A stretch of DNA of 54,112 bases from Acidilobaceae archaeon. Its GTDB lineage: Archaea; Thermoproteota; Thermoprotei_A; Sulfolobales; Acidilobaceae. Shown piece by piece: positions 1 through 7,479 of this stretch. How positions within the stretch are numbered: the stretch's first letter is position 1; the number at the start of each line of letters is the position of its first letter. Where the stretch lies: contig JALUAM010000033.1 of NCBI GenBank assembly GCA_027051095.1, forward strand, positions 1-54,112, given 5' to 3'. The position numbers were made by a program, and so were the translations under genes. The notes beneath the pieces are model-generated. The model searched no databases, was not told the origin of the DNA, and saw only the letters and a list, made by a program, of their open reading frames with translations.

Positions 1-41
1 GCTCACAAACGATTATGGCTCCAGAGGGCGTAGAAGTCTAA
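1..41 (+). CDS. Possible 3' end of an upstream gene (partial)
   Basis: One forward frame is open from the window edge to a TAA at 39-41 and ends in TIMAPEGVEV, which reads like a protein C-terminus. Only about a dozen residues are visible, so no product can be named. A second frame stays open to about 130 but has low-complexity, Arg/Gly-rich composition typical of chance. The next gene runs on the opposite strand, so a convergent arrangement is plausible. Confidence 0.25.
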   Translation, partial: SQTIMAPEGVEV

Positions 42-115
42 ATGGGCCTATGAGGACCCCTGGCTTCATCCTTCGAGCCGTAAGGGCTGTGACGGCCAGG
101 GGAGCGCCCGAGGCC

Positions 116-886
116 TTACAATCCCAGTAGCTCGTCGACGCTCCTAAGCTCTACTAGCCCCCCCAGGATACCTGCCACCTCTTCTAGAAACCTCCTGTAC
201 TCAGCGTCGCTCGCTAGCCTCCTATAGGCTTGGGTTAAGTCCCTCGAGGATGCTATGTAGTCTCCAACATACCGGGCTACTAGCCTGGGGAGGCCGGCTG
301 GCCTACCTTCGTCTAATAGCCCCTCAGCCGCTAGGGCTAGCAAGTCTAAGGGCGTCGGGATTAAAGGCTCCACGTAGTAGACCGTCCTAGCGCCTGAAGC
401 CTTAGCGGCGGCTACAGCCCTGTAGAAGCCCTCCACTACGACGACATCAGCCTCAGGCAGCTCGAAGCCCCGACTAGTCCCATAGGCTTCAATCATATCC
501 CTAAGCTTCACGCTCCCCGGCCTAACCCTCTCTCTAACCACGAGAGCCGCCAGCCTGTAAACCGCCTCATCGGCTCTGACCAGCGCGTCGTCGGCCAGGT
601 AGCAGGTATATTCCAGCTCGGGCCTAAGCCTTGAGAGCAGGGCTACCCTGCATGCCAGCTGAGACCAGATCCTGGCTCTAGCCCCCGACATGTATTCCCC
701 CACAAGGTCTACCAGCCTCCCAGGCATCTCGGCGAGCCGCCTGCACAGGGAGGCTGGTAGAGGCAGCGCGACCCTTCCATACATCTCGGCTAGAGGCACG
801 ACCACGTATGATAGCCTAGCTACAGCCTCCTCAGTAACCGGCACGCCGACGATGAGAGGCCTAGCCCCGCCTCCCCCACCACTCAT
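116..886 (-). CDS. Hypothetical protein, about 256 aa
   Basis: A full-length reading frame with GC-rich archaeal codon use. I do not recognise a family. The protein is Ala/Leu/Val/Arg-rich with alternating helix and strand patterns. A segment around residue 150 (ADVVVVEGFYRAV) followed by TVYYVEPL suggests a Rossmann-like alpha/beta core, but no catalytic motif stands out. There is no signal peptide or membrane segment. The frame extends to a TTG at 895; the ATG at 886 (MSGGGG...) is preferred because it is the stronger start codon. It is divergent from the ComA-like gene, with about 130 bp between them that must hold both promoters. Confidence 0.7.
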   Translation of the reverse strand: MSGGGGGARPLIVGVPVTEEAVARLSYVVVPLAEMYGRVALPLPASLCRRLAEMPGRLVDLVGEYMSGARARIWSQLACRVALLSRLRPELEYTCYLADDALVRADEAVYRLAALVVRERVRPGSVKLRDMIEAYGTSRGFELPEADVVVVEGFYRAVAAAKASGARTVYYVEPLIPTPLDLLALAAEGLLDEGRPAGLPRLVARYVGDYIASSRDLTQAYRRLASDAEYRRFLEEVAGILGGLVELRSVDELLGL

Positions 887-1021
887 GACGCCCAAAAACC
901 CCCAATATCCGCCCTCTATATACGTCCCCGCACATAATGGCTGGGGTTACCGCTTAGATCACGCTAAGACCCTAGGTTATGTGCCCCGAAGCGCCTTAAT
1001 CCAGGCTATGGGTGGGCCTCG

Positions 1022-1828
1022 GTGAAGGCCTTTGAATTCGTAAAGCTCAGGGAACTCCCGCCCAAGCCTAGAGAGACTGCTATGACTGAGATTAGGGGCA
1101 GCTACTACACCGTAGTCACTCCCACCTATCTTAATGAGCTGCTGGAGATAGCGTCTGACTACATAGACATATTCAAGTACTCCGGGGGCAGTATGAGGCT
1201 CCACGATAGGAGAATCGTTAAGAGGATAAATAGGCTATGCCACGACTATGGCGTCATGGTGTCCACCGGCGGGTTCACAGAGAGGGTGCTGGTTCAAGGC
1301 CCCGAAGCCTTTGACAAGTACCTGGAAGAGGCTGTAGATCTGGAGTTTGACATAGTGGAGATTTCTACGGGCTACATAGACCTAGACGACGAGGATAAGG
1401 TCGAGGTTGTAAAGGCTGTTAAGAGGGCTGGGCTTAAGCCGAAGCCCGAGGTAAGCCTAGTCAAGGGCGCTGGCGGCGCGCACGAGATCTGGGAGACAGA
1501 GAATATAAGCCACGAGCACATGATAAGAGACATCAACCTCTATCTCTCCGCTGGCGCGTGGAAGATAATGATAGAGTCTGAGGGCATCACCGAGAACGTA
1601 AAGAAGTGGAGAACAGACATAGTGCTGGACCTAGTCAAGAGGTATGGAAAGGAGAAGCTTATGTTCGAGGCCGCCGAGAGACCAGTCTTCCGCTGGTACA
1701 TATACAACATTGGCTGGGACGTTAACCTCTTCGTCGACCACAGCCAGGTCCTAGAGCTGACCGCCCTGAGGACGGGCCTCTGGGCACCGGAGAAGCCCTG
1801 GGGCAAGGTCAGATACAGAAGGGTTTAA
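1022..1828 (+). CDS. comA: Phosphosulfolactate synthase-like protein (ComA family)
   Basis: 268 aa, starting at GTG. ComA enzymes add sulfite to phosphoenolpyruvate to make phosphosulfolactate, the first step of the PEP route to coenzyme M. The TIM-barrel landmarks are present in order: FKYSGGSM near 57, VSTGGF near 81, DIVEISTGY near 114, EVSLVKG near 143, MIESEG near 184, MFEAAER near 215, and the C-terminal VNLFVDHSQVLELTALRTGLW. Family membership is seen in the sequence. The substrate is inferred, because non-methanogen members may act on other substrates. No other coenzyme M genes are nearby. The gene stands alone between a divergent unknown and the convergent oxidase operon. Confidence 0.8.
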   Translation: MKAFEFVKLRELPPKPRETAMTEIRGSYYTVVTPTYLNELLEIASDYIDIFKYSGGSMRLHDRRIVKRINRLCHDYGVMVSTGGFTERVLVQGPEAFDKYLEEAVDLEFDIVEISTGYIDLDDEDKVEVVKAVKRAGLKPKPEVSLVKGAGGAHEIWETENISHEHMIRDINLYLSAGAWKIMIESEGITENVKKWRTDIVLDLVKRYGKEKLMFEAAERPVFRWYIYNIGWDVNLFVDHSQVLELTALRTGLWAPEKPWGKVRYRRV

Positions 1829-1856
1829 AAAGAGGAGTGGGACTAGGAACCCGTTT

Positions 1857-3515
1857 TCACCATATCTCCGGCATGCCTTCCAGCCTTATGAAGCTGTGGA
1901 AGTAGAGCGACAGCATGATCACGAAGAGTAGTATGAAGACTATTATCAGGGAGCCGCGCTTGCTTACCTCGCCCGTCTCACTAGTCTTGACCTCCTCCAC
2001 TAAGCCTTCAACTAGCTCGCCAGGGTTGGAGGTCCTCTTACCGGCTACTAGCGTCGCCGCCATTATGAGCAGGTAGAGGGCGCCACTTGCCAGCCACAGC
2101 AGCACGCCTATCGTTAAAATCGACATCGGAGTCCACCACTCGGGCCTTACAAGGTTCTCGAGTAGCAGGGTTCTTCTTGGGGCTCCCAGGTAGCCCAGCC
2201 ACAGCATAGTCAAGCCCATTATCAGTAAGCCCGCGAAGCCCAGGTACACCTGGAGTAGTGCCAACTTGTAGTTAACGAGTTTCCTGAGGGTGAGAAGCGG
2301 GACTAGATAGTACGACACCGCCATGAAGGCTAGGGTGGTGCCACCCGCGACTGTTAAGTGGAAGTGGGCTGGAACCCATAGGGTGTTATGATACATTAGG
2401 TTGGGTTGAAGCGTTGTCTGGGGCTGAGCTACTATGCCTCCCAAGCCGAAGAGTATCATCGACATGAGCAGAGCAGCTATGCCCGGGTTCCTCCACGGGG
2501 CCTTCACAAGCCACGTGAAGAGACCCCTGTAACCGGCTGCCCTCATAGTCGCCTCTAGCCCCCCGAGGAGGGCTAGCGCGTGCAGCATTGAGGGGACGGA
2601 TAGGAAGTGAGAGCCTACACTGCCGCTAGCCTGCTTAAGGGCCTCCGAGTAGCCTGGGTCCACTAGTATGTGGTGACCTATCGCCGGTATCACGAAGAGC
2701 GTGTAGAGGGCAAACGCGAACCTGGCATATTTCTCGTTTATAAACTTCTCGGCCGCGCCCCCTGTTGCCAAGACCAGAAGGGCATACCATACCGTGACCA
2801 TCGCTACAGCATTGACGTACTGTGCTCCATGACCGAAGCCCCAGAAGTACCATCTAATAAACATTATGTTTATCGTGTTTACATAGCCCAACACGTAGGC
2901 CAGTATATAGGCCAGAGTAACAGCTCCATGGAATATCACCGTGACGGCAATTATCGCCGCTATAGCTGCACCAAAGGTTATGAGCGGCAGTGGCCCCTTG
3001 AAAGTACCCTCCCTTCTAGCCCTATAGATTGTGAGGAAGAACACTACTACTGCTACCAGGACCCCCGCTGCGAATAGGAGATACCCCACATAGAAGAGGG
3101 GGTGCGCCTTTAAGGGGGGATACGCCGTGAAGAGCACCGATGCTTTGCCCGTGAACACTAAGACCTCTATCACGGCTTGGCCTACCAGCATCACCACGAA
3201 GGCGAGCCACGCAAGCCTCACACTATAGAGGGGAGCGTTCAATATTACCGTTGCCGTGAAGTAGAGTAGAGCCACCTCGAACCACAGGATCCAGAAGATT
3301 AGCATGTTGAGGCCGTGAGCCGTGAGCCACATATAGTAGCTGGCCGGGTCCTTCAAGAGTATAATTGAGGACCTAGAGAGGCCCACGAATACGGCCGCCA
3401 GCCCCCCTATAGCTAGGGATATCAGCGCCATTGCAAAGTTCGCTATTATCACCCTCTGGCTTGGCAAGTGGCATAAGAGGCCTGTAACAGGGCATGTCCT
3501 AAACTCGCTTGCCAC
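1857..3515 (-). CDS. coxA: Heme-copper oxidase subunit I (B-type-like)
   Basis: 552 aa, about 13 membrane spans, GTG start. This is the catalytic subunit that reduces O2 at a heme-CuB centre and pumps protons. All six histidine ligands can be placed: H67 (low-spin heme, AHGLN), H229, H281 and H282 (CuB), and H384 and H386 in PAHFH (high-spin and low-spin heme). Tyr233 lies four residues after H229, the spacing of the cross-linked His-Tyr pair. The segment reads GHGAQYV instead of the usual HP(E/I)VY, so this is a divergent subfamily. It follows subunit II by 7 bp in the same operon. An NO-reductase-like activity cannot be excluded from sequence alone. Confidence 0.9.
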   Translation of the reverse strand: MASEFRTCPVTGLLCHLPSQRVIIANFAMALISLAIGGLAAVFVGLSRSSIILLKDPASYYMWLTAHGLNMLIFWILWFEVALLYFTATVILNAPLYSVRLAWLAFVVMLVGQAVIEVLVFTGKASVLFTAYPPLKAHPLFYVGYLLFAAGVLVAVVVFFLTIYRARREGTFKGPLPLITFGAAIAAIIAVTVIFHGAVTLAYILAYVLGYVNTINIMFIRWYFWGFGHGAQYVNAVAMVTVWYALLVLATGGAAEKFINEKYARFAFALYTLFVIPAIGHHILVDPGYSEALKQASGSVGSHFLSVPSMLHALALLGGLEATMRAAGYRGLFTWLVKAPWRNPGIAALLMSMILFGLGGIVAQPQTTLQPNLMYHNTLWVPAHFHLTVAGGTTLAFMAVSYYLVPLLTLRKLVNYKLALLQVYLGFAGLLIMGLTMLWLGYLGAPRRTLLLENLVRPEWWTPMSILTIGVLLWLASGALYLLIMAATLVAGKRTSNPGELVEGLVEEVKTSETGEVSKRGSLIIVFILLFVIMLSLYFHSFIRLEGMPEIW

Positions 3516-3522
3516 TGCGTCA

Positions 3523-4041
3523 TCACCCCTCGACTACTACTATCCTCCCGACCATGAACTGATGGCCCACCCCGCAGTACTCGTTACATCTTATCTCGTA
3601 GACGCCCGGCTTGTCGAACTTGATCTTCATGACGTAGGCCATGCCAGGCATAACCATTAGATTGTAGACGGTACCGTCGTCCCCGATCAAGGAGAATCCG
3701 TGTATAACGTCGCCGCTGGAAACAGCAATCCTATACTCAACGCCAGCTTTCAGCTTTATCTCCTGAGGTATCCAGCTGAACTGGACGCCAGCTATCACGA
3801 CCTCCGTGCCCTCGGGCACCACTTTGCCGGAGTATTTCTCGGCGAATTCCTGAGCCCTCTTCACCCACTCCTCCGGCGATACTTCATAGGCCTCCGTAGG
3901 CACTTGATGACGCGGGTCGACGAAGCTCCACGATACCGTCGTGAACCCCATTATAAACGCTATTACGAAAGCGGTCGCAACCCATAGCCTCTCCTCTCTT
4001 ATAAAAGGCTTGAACCAGTCCTCCCTGGGCCTAAGCACCAT
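3523..4041 (-). CDS. coxB: Heme-copper oxidase subunit II with CuA site
   Basis: 172 aa: one N-terminal membrane span (about residues 19-40) followed by an extracytoplasmic cupredoxin domain. The CuA binding set is complete: H114 (VIHGF) and CNEYCGVGHQFM, giving C152, E154, C156, H160 and M163. This subunit takes electrons from a soluble donor and passes them to subunit I. Its short length and single span match the ba3/B-type subunit II rather than the two-span A-type. ATG start at 4041. It lies 12 bp after the 51-aa membrane protein and 7 bp before subunit I, so the three form one operon. Confidence 0.92.
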   Translation of the reverse strand: MVLRPREDWFKPFIREERLWVATAFVIAFIMGFTTVSWSFVDPRHQVPTEAYEVSPEEWVKRAQEFAEKYSGKVVPEGTEVVIAGVQFSWIPQEIKLKAGVEYRIAVSSGDVIHGFSLIGDDGTVYNLMVMPGMAYVMKIKFDKPGVYEIRCNEYCGVGHQFMVGRIVVVEG

Positions 4042-4053
4042 GGCTCTCAGCCC

Positions 4054-4209
4054 TCAGGGAGGCCTAGGCGGGATCTCGGCGGTGTGCATCGTGATCGACT
4101 CCAGCAGCACCCATGAAGCGTAGATGAACATTATTATCAGGGCGGCGGCCGCCCACACCCACAGGTTATCTAGGAGATCCGCCAGCAGGCTCTTAGGCCG
4201 GCCGCTCAA
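4054..4209 (-). CDS. Small single-span membrane protein, likely oxidase accessory subunit (51 aa)
   Basis: Found by translating the gap upstream of subunit II. TTG at 4207-4209 is the only start in an open frame that ends with TGA at 4054-4056. A GAGGAGGGTG ribosome-binding site lies just upstream. The 51-aa product has one membrane span (about residues 16-37, rich in Trp, Ala and Ile) and a short tail ending IPPRPP. It is the first gene of the oxidase operon, 12 bp before subunit II. The ba3 oxidase has a comparable one-helix subunit IIa, so an accessory-subunit role is inferred from size, topology and position, not from sequence identity. Confidence 0.7.
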   Translation of the reverse strand: MSGRPKSLLADLLDNLWVWAAAALIIMFIYASWVLLESITMHTAEIPPRPP

Positions 4210-4267
4210 AGACTGCGCACCCTCCTCTTCTCCGCTAAGACTGACACGGCCCTACGGCCGACTTACA

Positions 4268-4307
4268 GCGCTATTGGAACTGTCCAATTGAGCTACGTGA
4301 ATAGCGC
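4268..4307. promoter_or_regulatory. Overlapping inverted repeats upstream of the oxidase operon
   Basis: A compact dyad ATTGGA-ACTG-TCCAAT spans 4273-4288. A second, longer-range inverted repeat pairs GCGCTATT (4268-4275) with AATAGCGC (4300-4307). The two share bases and so are mutually exclusive as hairpins. They lie 60-100 bp upstream of the first oxidase gene and just after the stop of the HTH regulator. They could be a regulator binding site, a terminator for the HTH gene, or both. Confidence 0.5.
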
Positions 4308-4311
4308 AGGG

Positions 4312-4866
4312 TCATACTACCCTGACAAGGGCCTTAGCGGCTATCCTCCTAACTATGTAGGAGAGTCTTGACTTAGGTATACCCATCCTAGACGCTATCT
4401 CTCTGAGCCCGGAGGACCTACGGTACCTAAAGAAGCCTGACTGTAGCAGCCTCAAAGCCGCTTCAACCTCGCTCTTTGACATGATTAAATCGCTGACCTT
4501 GACCTCTTCCACTCTGATAAGGCAAGGGCCCCCGGGCTCGCTCTCGATCCTCTTAAACCATCCGCGGCTCACCGCCACGACGGCAACAATGTAGTCCTCG
4601 TGCACCTTGAAGCTCGCTAGGTAAGAGTTCTCCAGCAGCTCTCTGACTATACACTTCCTAGTCTCTAGTATCACGCACTGCGACGTCGAGTTAAACACGA
4701 TGCGGGAACCGTTAAACTGCTTTATCTGAGGCTTGCCCCCGCGCTTTCTAACCCTGAACACGTGACTTACCGTGTCTCCTTTCACTCTAAATCCTATATG
4801 ATCAGCGTGTTTTAATATCTCCCTCGCCACGGGGCAGGGTGCAAGATAAAGTTTTAACACTCTCAA
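4312..4866 (-). CDS. Bat-type helix-turn-helix transcriptional regulator
   Basis: 184 aa. The C-terminal 55 residues match the bacterio-opsin activator HTH class: MSKSEVEAALRLL, then GFFRYRR, then LREIASRMGIPKSRLSYIVRR, with an HTH recognition-helix pattern. The N-terminal 125 residues form a mixed strand/helix sensor region with four cysteines (positions near 11, 63, 71 and 120). The conserved loop of typical family members is somewhat diverged. It lies on the same strand and about 100 bp upstream of the oxidase operon, so control of that operon is a reasonable inference. It could also regulate itself through the repeat just upstream of its start. Confidence 0.75.
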   Translation of the reverse strand: MRVLKLYLAPCPVAREILKHADHIGFRVKGDTVSHVFRVRKRGGKPQIKQFNGSRIVFNSTSQCVILETRKCIVRELLENSYLASFKVHEDYIVAVVAVSRGWFKRIESEPGGPCLIRVEEVKVSDLIMSKSEVEAALRLLQSGFFRYRRSSGLREIASRMGIPKSRLSYIVRRIAAKALVRVV

Positions 4867-4880
4867 ACTAAGGCCCCTGG

Positions 4881-4894
4881 TTTACTCAGGTAAA
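4881..4894. promoter_or_regulatory. Short inverted repeat upstream of the HTH regulator
   Basis: TTTAC-TCAG-GTAAA lies 15-28 bp upstream of the regulator's ATG, where the core promoter of a leaderless or short-leader archaeal gene would sit. It may be an autoregulatory operator. The arms are only five bases, so chance is possible. Its sequence differs from the dyad upstream of the oxidase operon. Confidence 0.25.
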
Positions 4895-4946
4895 TGGGCT
4901 AGTGTAATCTCTAAATTTGGACGTTTACGCGTTCAAAACAAGAGCG

Positions 4947-5447
4947 CTAGCCCCTTCTAGAACCCCTCTTAACAGCTAGGAGAAAGTACTCCGGCCTCGT
5001 GGAGTGGCCGTGCTTAGGCGATATATACTCCTTTACCCCCTTCAGCTTAAGCCTGAACCTCACAACACCCGGTTTAACCACGCTTTCGTCGTAGCTCTTA
5101 TCGAATCTTAGCTCTAAGAAGCCTCCTCTAAGAGCATAGCTCCCCTCCGCTATAAGCTTGTCTCCCTCCTCCTCATCGACCTCTATCTCCTCGATAGGTA
5201 TGACACCGTAGCTCCGAGCCAGGGTGTTCTCGCCCCTGAACGCCTTTTCATTCCAGACAAAGAGGGAGATTGCCTCTTTATCGTTGAGCACGAGCTTAAT
5301 GTGATAGCCTCTCTCGCCTCCATGCTTAACAACTCTCATGTAGCCCTCCGCATTAAGCTTCTCAAGGTCCACTAGCTGTAGATGCAGTGGCTGGTCCGTC
5401 TCGCCGCTTAGCTTGGGCTTATAATTTATAACCGGGTACTCAGGCAC
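4947..5447 (-). CDS. Hypothetical protein, 166 aa
   Basis: A soluble, charged protein with alternating strands (YHIKLVLNDKEAISLFVW; GGFLELRFDKSY; VRFRLKLKGVKEY), which suggests a beta-rich fold. There is no signal peptide, membrane span, cysteine cluster or recognised motif. It reads as a real gene from its normal codon use and length. It is upstream of the HTH regulator on the same strand, with a 79-bp gap that could hold a promoter. I do not recognise the family. Confidence 0.65.
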   Translation of the reverse strand: MPEYPVINYKPKLSGETDQPLHLQLVDLEKLNAEGYMRVVKHGGERGYHIKLVLNDKEAISLFVWNEKAFRGENTLARSYGVIPIEEIEVDEEEGDKLIAEGSYALRGGFLELRFDKSYDESVVKPGVVRFRLKLKGVKEYISPKHGHSTRPEYFLLAVKRGSRRG

Positions 5448-5516
5448 GACGCGCCCCCAGATATTATACGCGCAAGGGAATATAATGTGGAGAGGTGAAG
5501 GGTGAGAGCCGCCTGG

Positions 5517-5625
5517 TGCCGCCGCCGGGATTCGAACCCGGGACCTCCGGATCTCTCAGGCCCCCCGACTTCGGCGTCGCCGCGGCCGTATGAGTCCGGC
5601 GCTCTGCCAGCTGAGCTACGGCGGC
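5517..5625 (-). tRNA. tRNA-Met (CAU anticodon) with a 36-nt intron
   Basis: The cloverleaf is complete on the minus strand: a 7-bp acceptor stem (GCCGCCG/CGGCGGC) with discriminator A, a D-arm, and an anticodon stem CCGGA/TCCGG with loop CTCATA+A. The T-arm is CCGGG-TTCGAAT-CCCGG. Anticodon bases are 5590-5592. An intron at 5553-5588 interrupts the loop after position 37, the canonical archaeal site cut by the bulge-helix-bulge endonuclease. The stems do not look like an initiator tRNA. Elongator Met is most likely; an Ile2 tRNA with a modified CAU cannot be excluded. No CCA is encoded. Confidence 0.93.
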
Positions 5626-5652
5626 TCCCGGGTCAAGTTTAGCGTGGGGCAG

Positions 5653-5660
5653 GGTTAAAT
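5653..5660 (-). promoter_or_regulatory. TATA box of tRNA-Met
   Basis: ATTTAACC on the minus strand is centred about 30 bp upstream of the tRNA 5' end, the expected distance for archaeal TBP/TFB initiation. Confidence 0.55.
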
Positions 5661-5686
5661 CGTTTAACACGGCTTCGCGTGGTTCT

Positions 5687-5887
5687 TTAGCTCTCCTGAT
5701 GTAGGCCGGCTGCAGACTTGCTTATGAATTCTAGGACAGCCTTTCTAATCAGTTCGCTCCGGTTCATGCCTAGCTCCTCTGCAACCCTGTCAATCTCCCT
5801 TAGTGTGTCGACGTCAACTTTGAAGGTTACCACTCTAACCCTCCTGACCTTCTCTCTAGGCGCATATGTAACTATTACTTCTACCAT
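5687..5887 (-). CDS. Ribbon-helix-helix (CopG-like) DNA-binding protein
   Basis: 66 aa. The RHH pattern is clear: a strand (VRVVTFKVDVD), helix A (TLREIDRVAEELG), a turn (MNRSE) and helix B (LIRKAVLEFISK). Such proteins bind DNA as dimers through the paired strands and act as small repressors or antitoxins. No toxin-like partner is adjacent. The neighbours are the tRNA-Met and a secreted protein, so a free-standing repressor is more likely. ATG start at 5887. Confidence 0.82.
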   Translation of the reverse strand: MVEVIVTYAPREKVRRVRVVTFKVDVDTLREIDRVAEELGMNRSELIRKAVLEFISKSAAGLHQES

Positions 5888-6017
5888 CCCCGTTCTCCCG
5901 GACTTCAGTGTAGGAATAGACGATTATGCGCTATGATTAAACGGTGTTACCTGGAGAGGGGTGGCCGCGAGTGAGCCTTCACCCGGTATAGGTTACTTTG
6001 CGGCCGGCGCCCTCTGC

Positions 6018-6785
6018 CTATGCTAGCTCTAGCCCCCTAAGCTCTATGATTATCCCTTGGCCGCCCTGCTCCAGTGCCACGTCGTAGACTATCCGGGTAG
6101 CTACTATCAGGTCGCCGGCCTTGCCTAGCTCGAATGTGAAGGGGCCCTTTAACCACACGCTGGCCGCAAGGGCCGGGTTCTGGGGCACTATCGAGACTAA
6201 TATCCCCCGGGACGAGCCTAGAGGGGTCTCAACACCTCTAAAGTCGACGTTTATGTTGACGGGCACCCCGGGGCCCGTACCCCTTATGAAGGAGTCCCAG
6301 TTAACGCCCATGGCGCGAGTTATGTAGAATACTGCTTGAAGAGGCGCTATGCCTGGGAAGGGCTCTGCCTCTATGTTGCCGGCCGGCGTCACTGTCACCT
6401 TAACGCTGGTTATGAACTGCTCTTCATACTCAACAGGATCTAAGGTCTCAGCCTCCCCTCCCTTCACCATCTCAGCCGAGACCAAGCTGTTCTCGCCGTA
6501 ACGATAGTTCACAGTATACAATAGCTCGCCCCCACGGTAGATCTCCGCCCTGCCGCTCCTGCTACCAGGTTCATTGTATATTTTGACTAGGTACTCATCT
6601 CCACCAATCCTTATGGTGTACTCCATGTACCTCACTTTGTCGAGACTTTCGCCTATGCTTGGCGGCTCAGCCAGCGTATTCAGCACAGACACGTGCATGT
6701 AGTATATTGCAGCGCCGCCTACAGCCGAGGCAGCAGTTAACGCTGCAAGCACAGCTACCAAGGGCTTGAACCTTATAAGAGGCAT
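6018..6785 (-). CDS. Membrane-anchored extracytoplasmic protein of unknown function
   Basis: 255 aa. A short basic N-terminus (MPLIRFK) precedes a hydrophobic span (about residues 8-30), and the rest is hydrophilic and strand-rich, so it is probably tethered outside the cytoplasm. The body has repeated strand patterns (MEYTIRIGGDEYLVKIY; FITSVKVTVTPAGNIEAE; VPVNINVDFRGVE; IVATRIVYDVALEQ) that resemble a beta-sandwich or lipoprotein-carrier-like fold. There is no lipobox cysteine. I do not recognise the family. It is divergent from the zinc-ribbon gene at 6873. Confidence 0.65.
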   Translation of the reverse strand: MPLIRFKPLVAVLAALTAASAVGGAAIYYMHVSVLNTLAEPPSIGESLDKVRYMEYTIRIGGDEYLVKIYNEPGSRSGRAEIYRGGELLYTVNYRYGENSLVSAEMVKGGEAETLDPVEYEEQFITSVKVTVTPAGNIEAEPFPGIAPLQAVFYITRAMGVNWDSFIRGTGPGVPVNINVDFRGVETPLGSSRGILVSIVPQNPALAASVWLKGPFTFELGKAGDLIVATRIVYDVALEQGGQGIIIELRGLELA

Positions 6786-6872
6786 AATTCAACCCTCCAA
6801 CTAAGCCCCCCCATAGCCGAGGCCTTTAAGATTTAAGCGTTCAATCCCTAGTTCTACGCCCGGGGAGACGCC

Positions 6873-7133
6873 TTGACAGTCGGCTTAAATAAGGGTACTA
6901 ACGCTCTAGGCCATCCTGGCTGGACTAGGGTCAAGTGTAGGATATGCGCGGCTAAGCTCGATATTACGGGCCAGGCGCCAGGCGGCAGGAAGTTCGAGCT
7001 AGTCTACTATTGCCCGAAGTGCGCTGAGGACTACGAGGCCTACTTCTGCAGGGCCGACGCTAGGAGTCTAAAATATAAATGTCCATACTGTAGAGGCGAG
7101 TTGAAGCTGCTATCACCTCCCTTGGAGGTTTGA
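6873..7133 (+). CDS. Small zinc-ribbon protein
   Basis: 86 aa, TTG start. Two zinc-ribbon-like pairs are visible (CRIC near 24-27 and CPKC near 47-50), plus a third set near the end (C near 58 and CPYC near 70-73). The sequence is basic and compact, as in many archaeal nucleic-acid-binding or adaptor ribbons. It starts a probable operon with the 112-aa unknown (7-bp gap) and the Dph6-like ligase. The function is unknown; a role with the neighbouring ligase is only a guess. Confidence 0.65.
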   Translation: MTVGLNKGTNALGHPGWTRVKCRICAAKLDITGQAPGGRKFELVYYCPKCAEDYEAYFCRADARSLKYKCPYCRGELKLLSPPLEV

Positions 7134-7140
7134 GTCTTTC

Positions 7141-7479
7141 ATGCTAATCGAAGAGTCATGGGTTGACAATCATAGGCGCGTCTTAAAGATAGACTTTGGG
7201 GGCAAGAGGGTTTACAGCATAGATTTTTATTGCAAGCCCGTTAAGTGCGGAGACGTACAGGTCATAATAGAGAACGGCCCCGTCAAATTAGCCAGCGTAG
7301 ACCTGGGGGGCAGGTGCTCAGCCATACTCTTAATCACGCCTGAGGGCGCAGAAGCCATAAGCTTGAGGCTCGTAACCAGTGCAGTGGACGACCCTGCTGG
7401 GGGGGACCCGCTTAGGGCGAGGGAGATATGCCTGGAGGCGTGGGGTAGGTCTAGTTGCCAAGATTCTGCGCGCTGCTAA
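7141..7479 (+). CDS. Hypothetical protein, 112 aa
   Basis: A short strand-rich protein (RRVLKIDFGGKRVYSIDFY; VQVIIENGPVKLASVDLGG). Its last 25 nt overlap the start of the Dph6-like gene, so the two are translationally linked. No motif is recognised. Cysteines near 32, 37, 60 and 97 are scattered and do not form a clear metal site. The tight spacing with genes on both sides supports a real gene. Confidence 0.55.
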   Translation: MLIEESWVDNHRRVLKIDFGGKRVYSIDFYCKPVKCGDVQVIIENGPVKLASVDLGGRCSAILLITPEGAEAISLRLVTSAVDDPAGGDPLRAREICLEAWGRSSCQDSARC

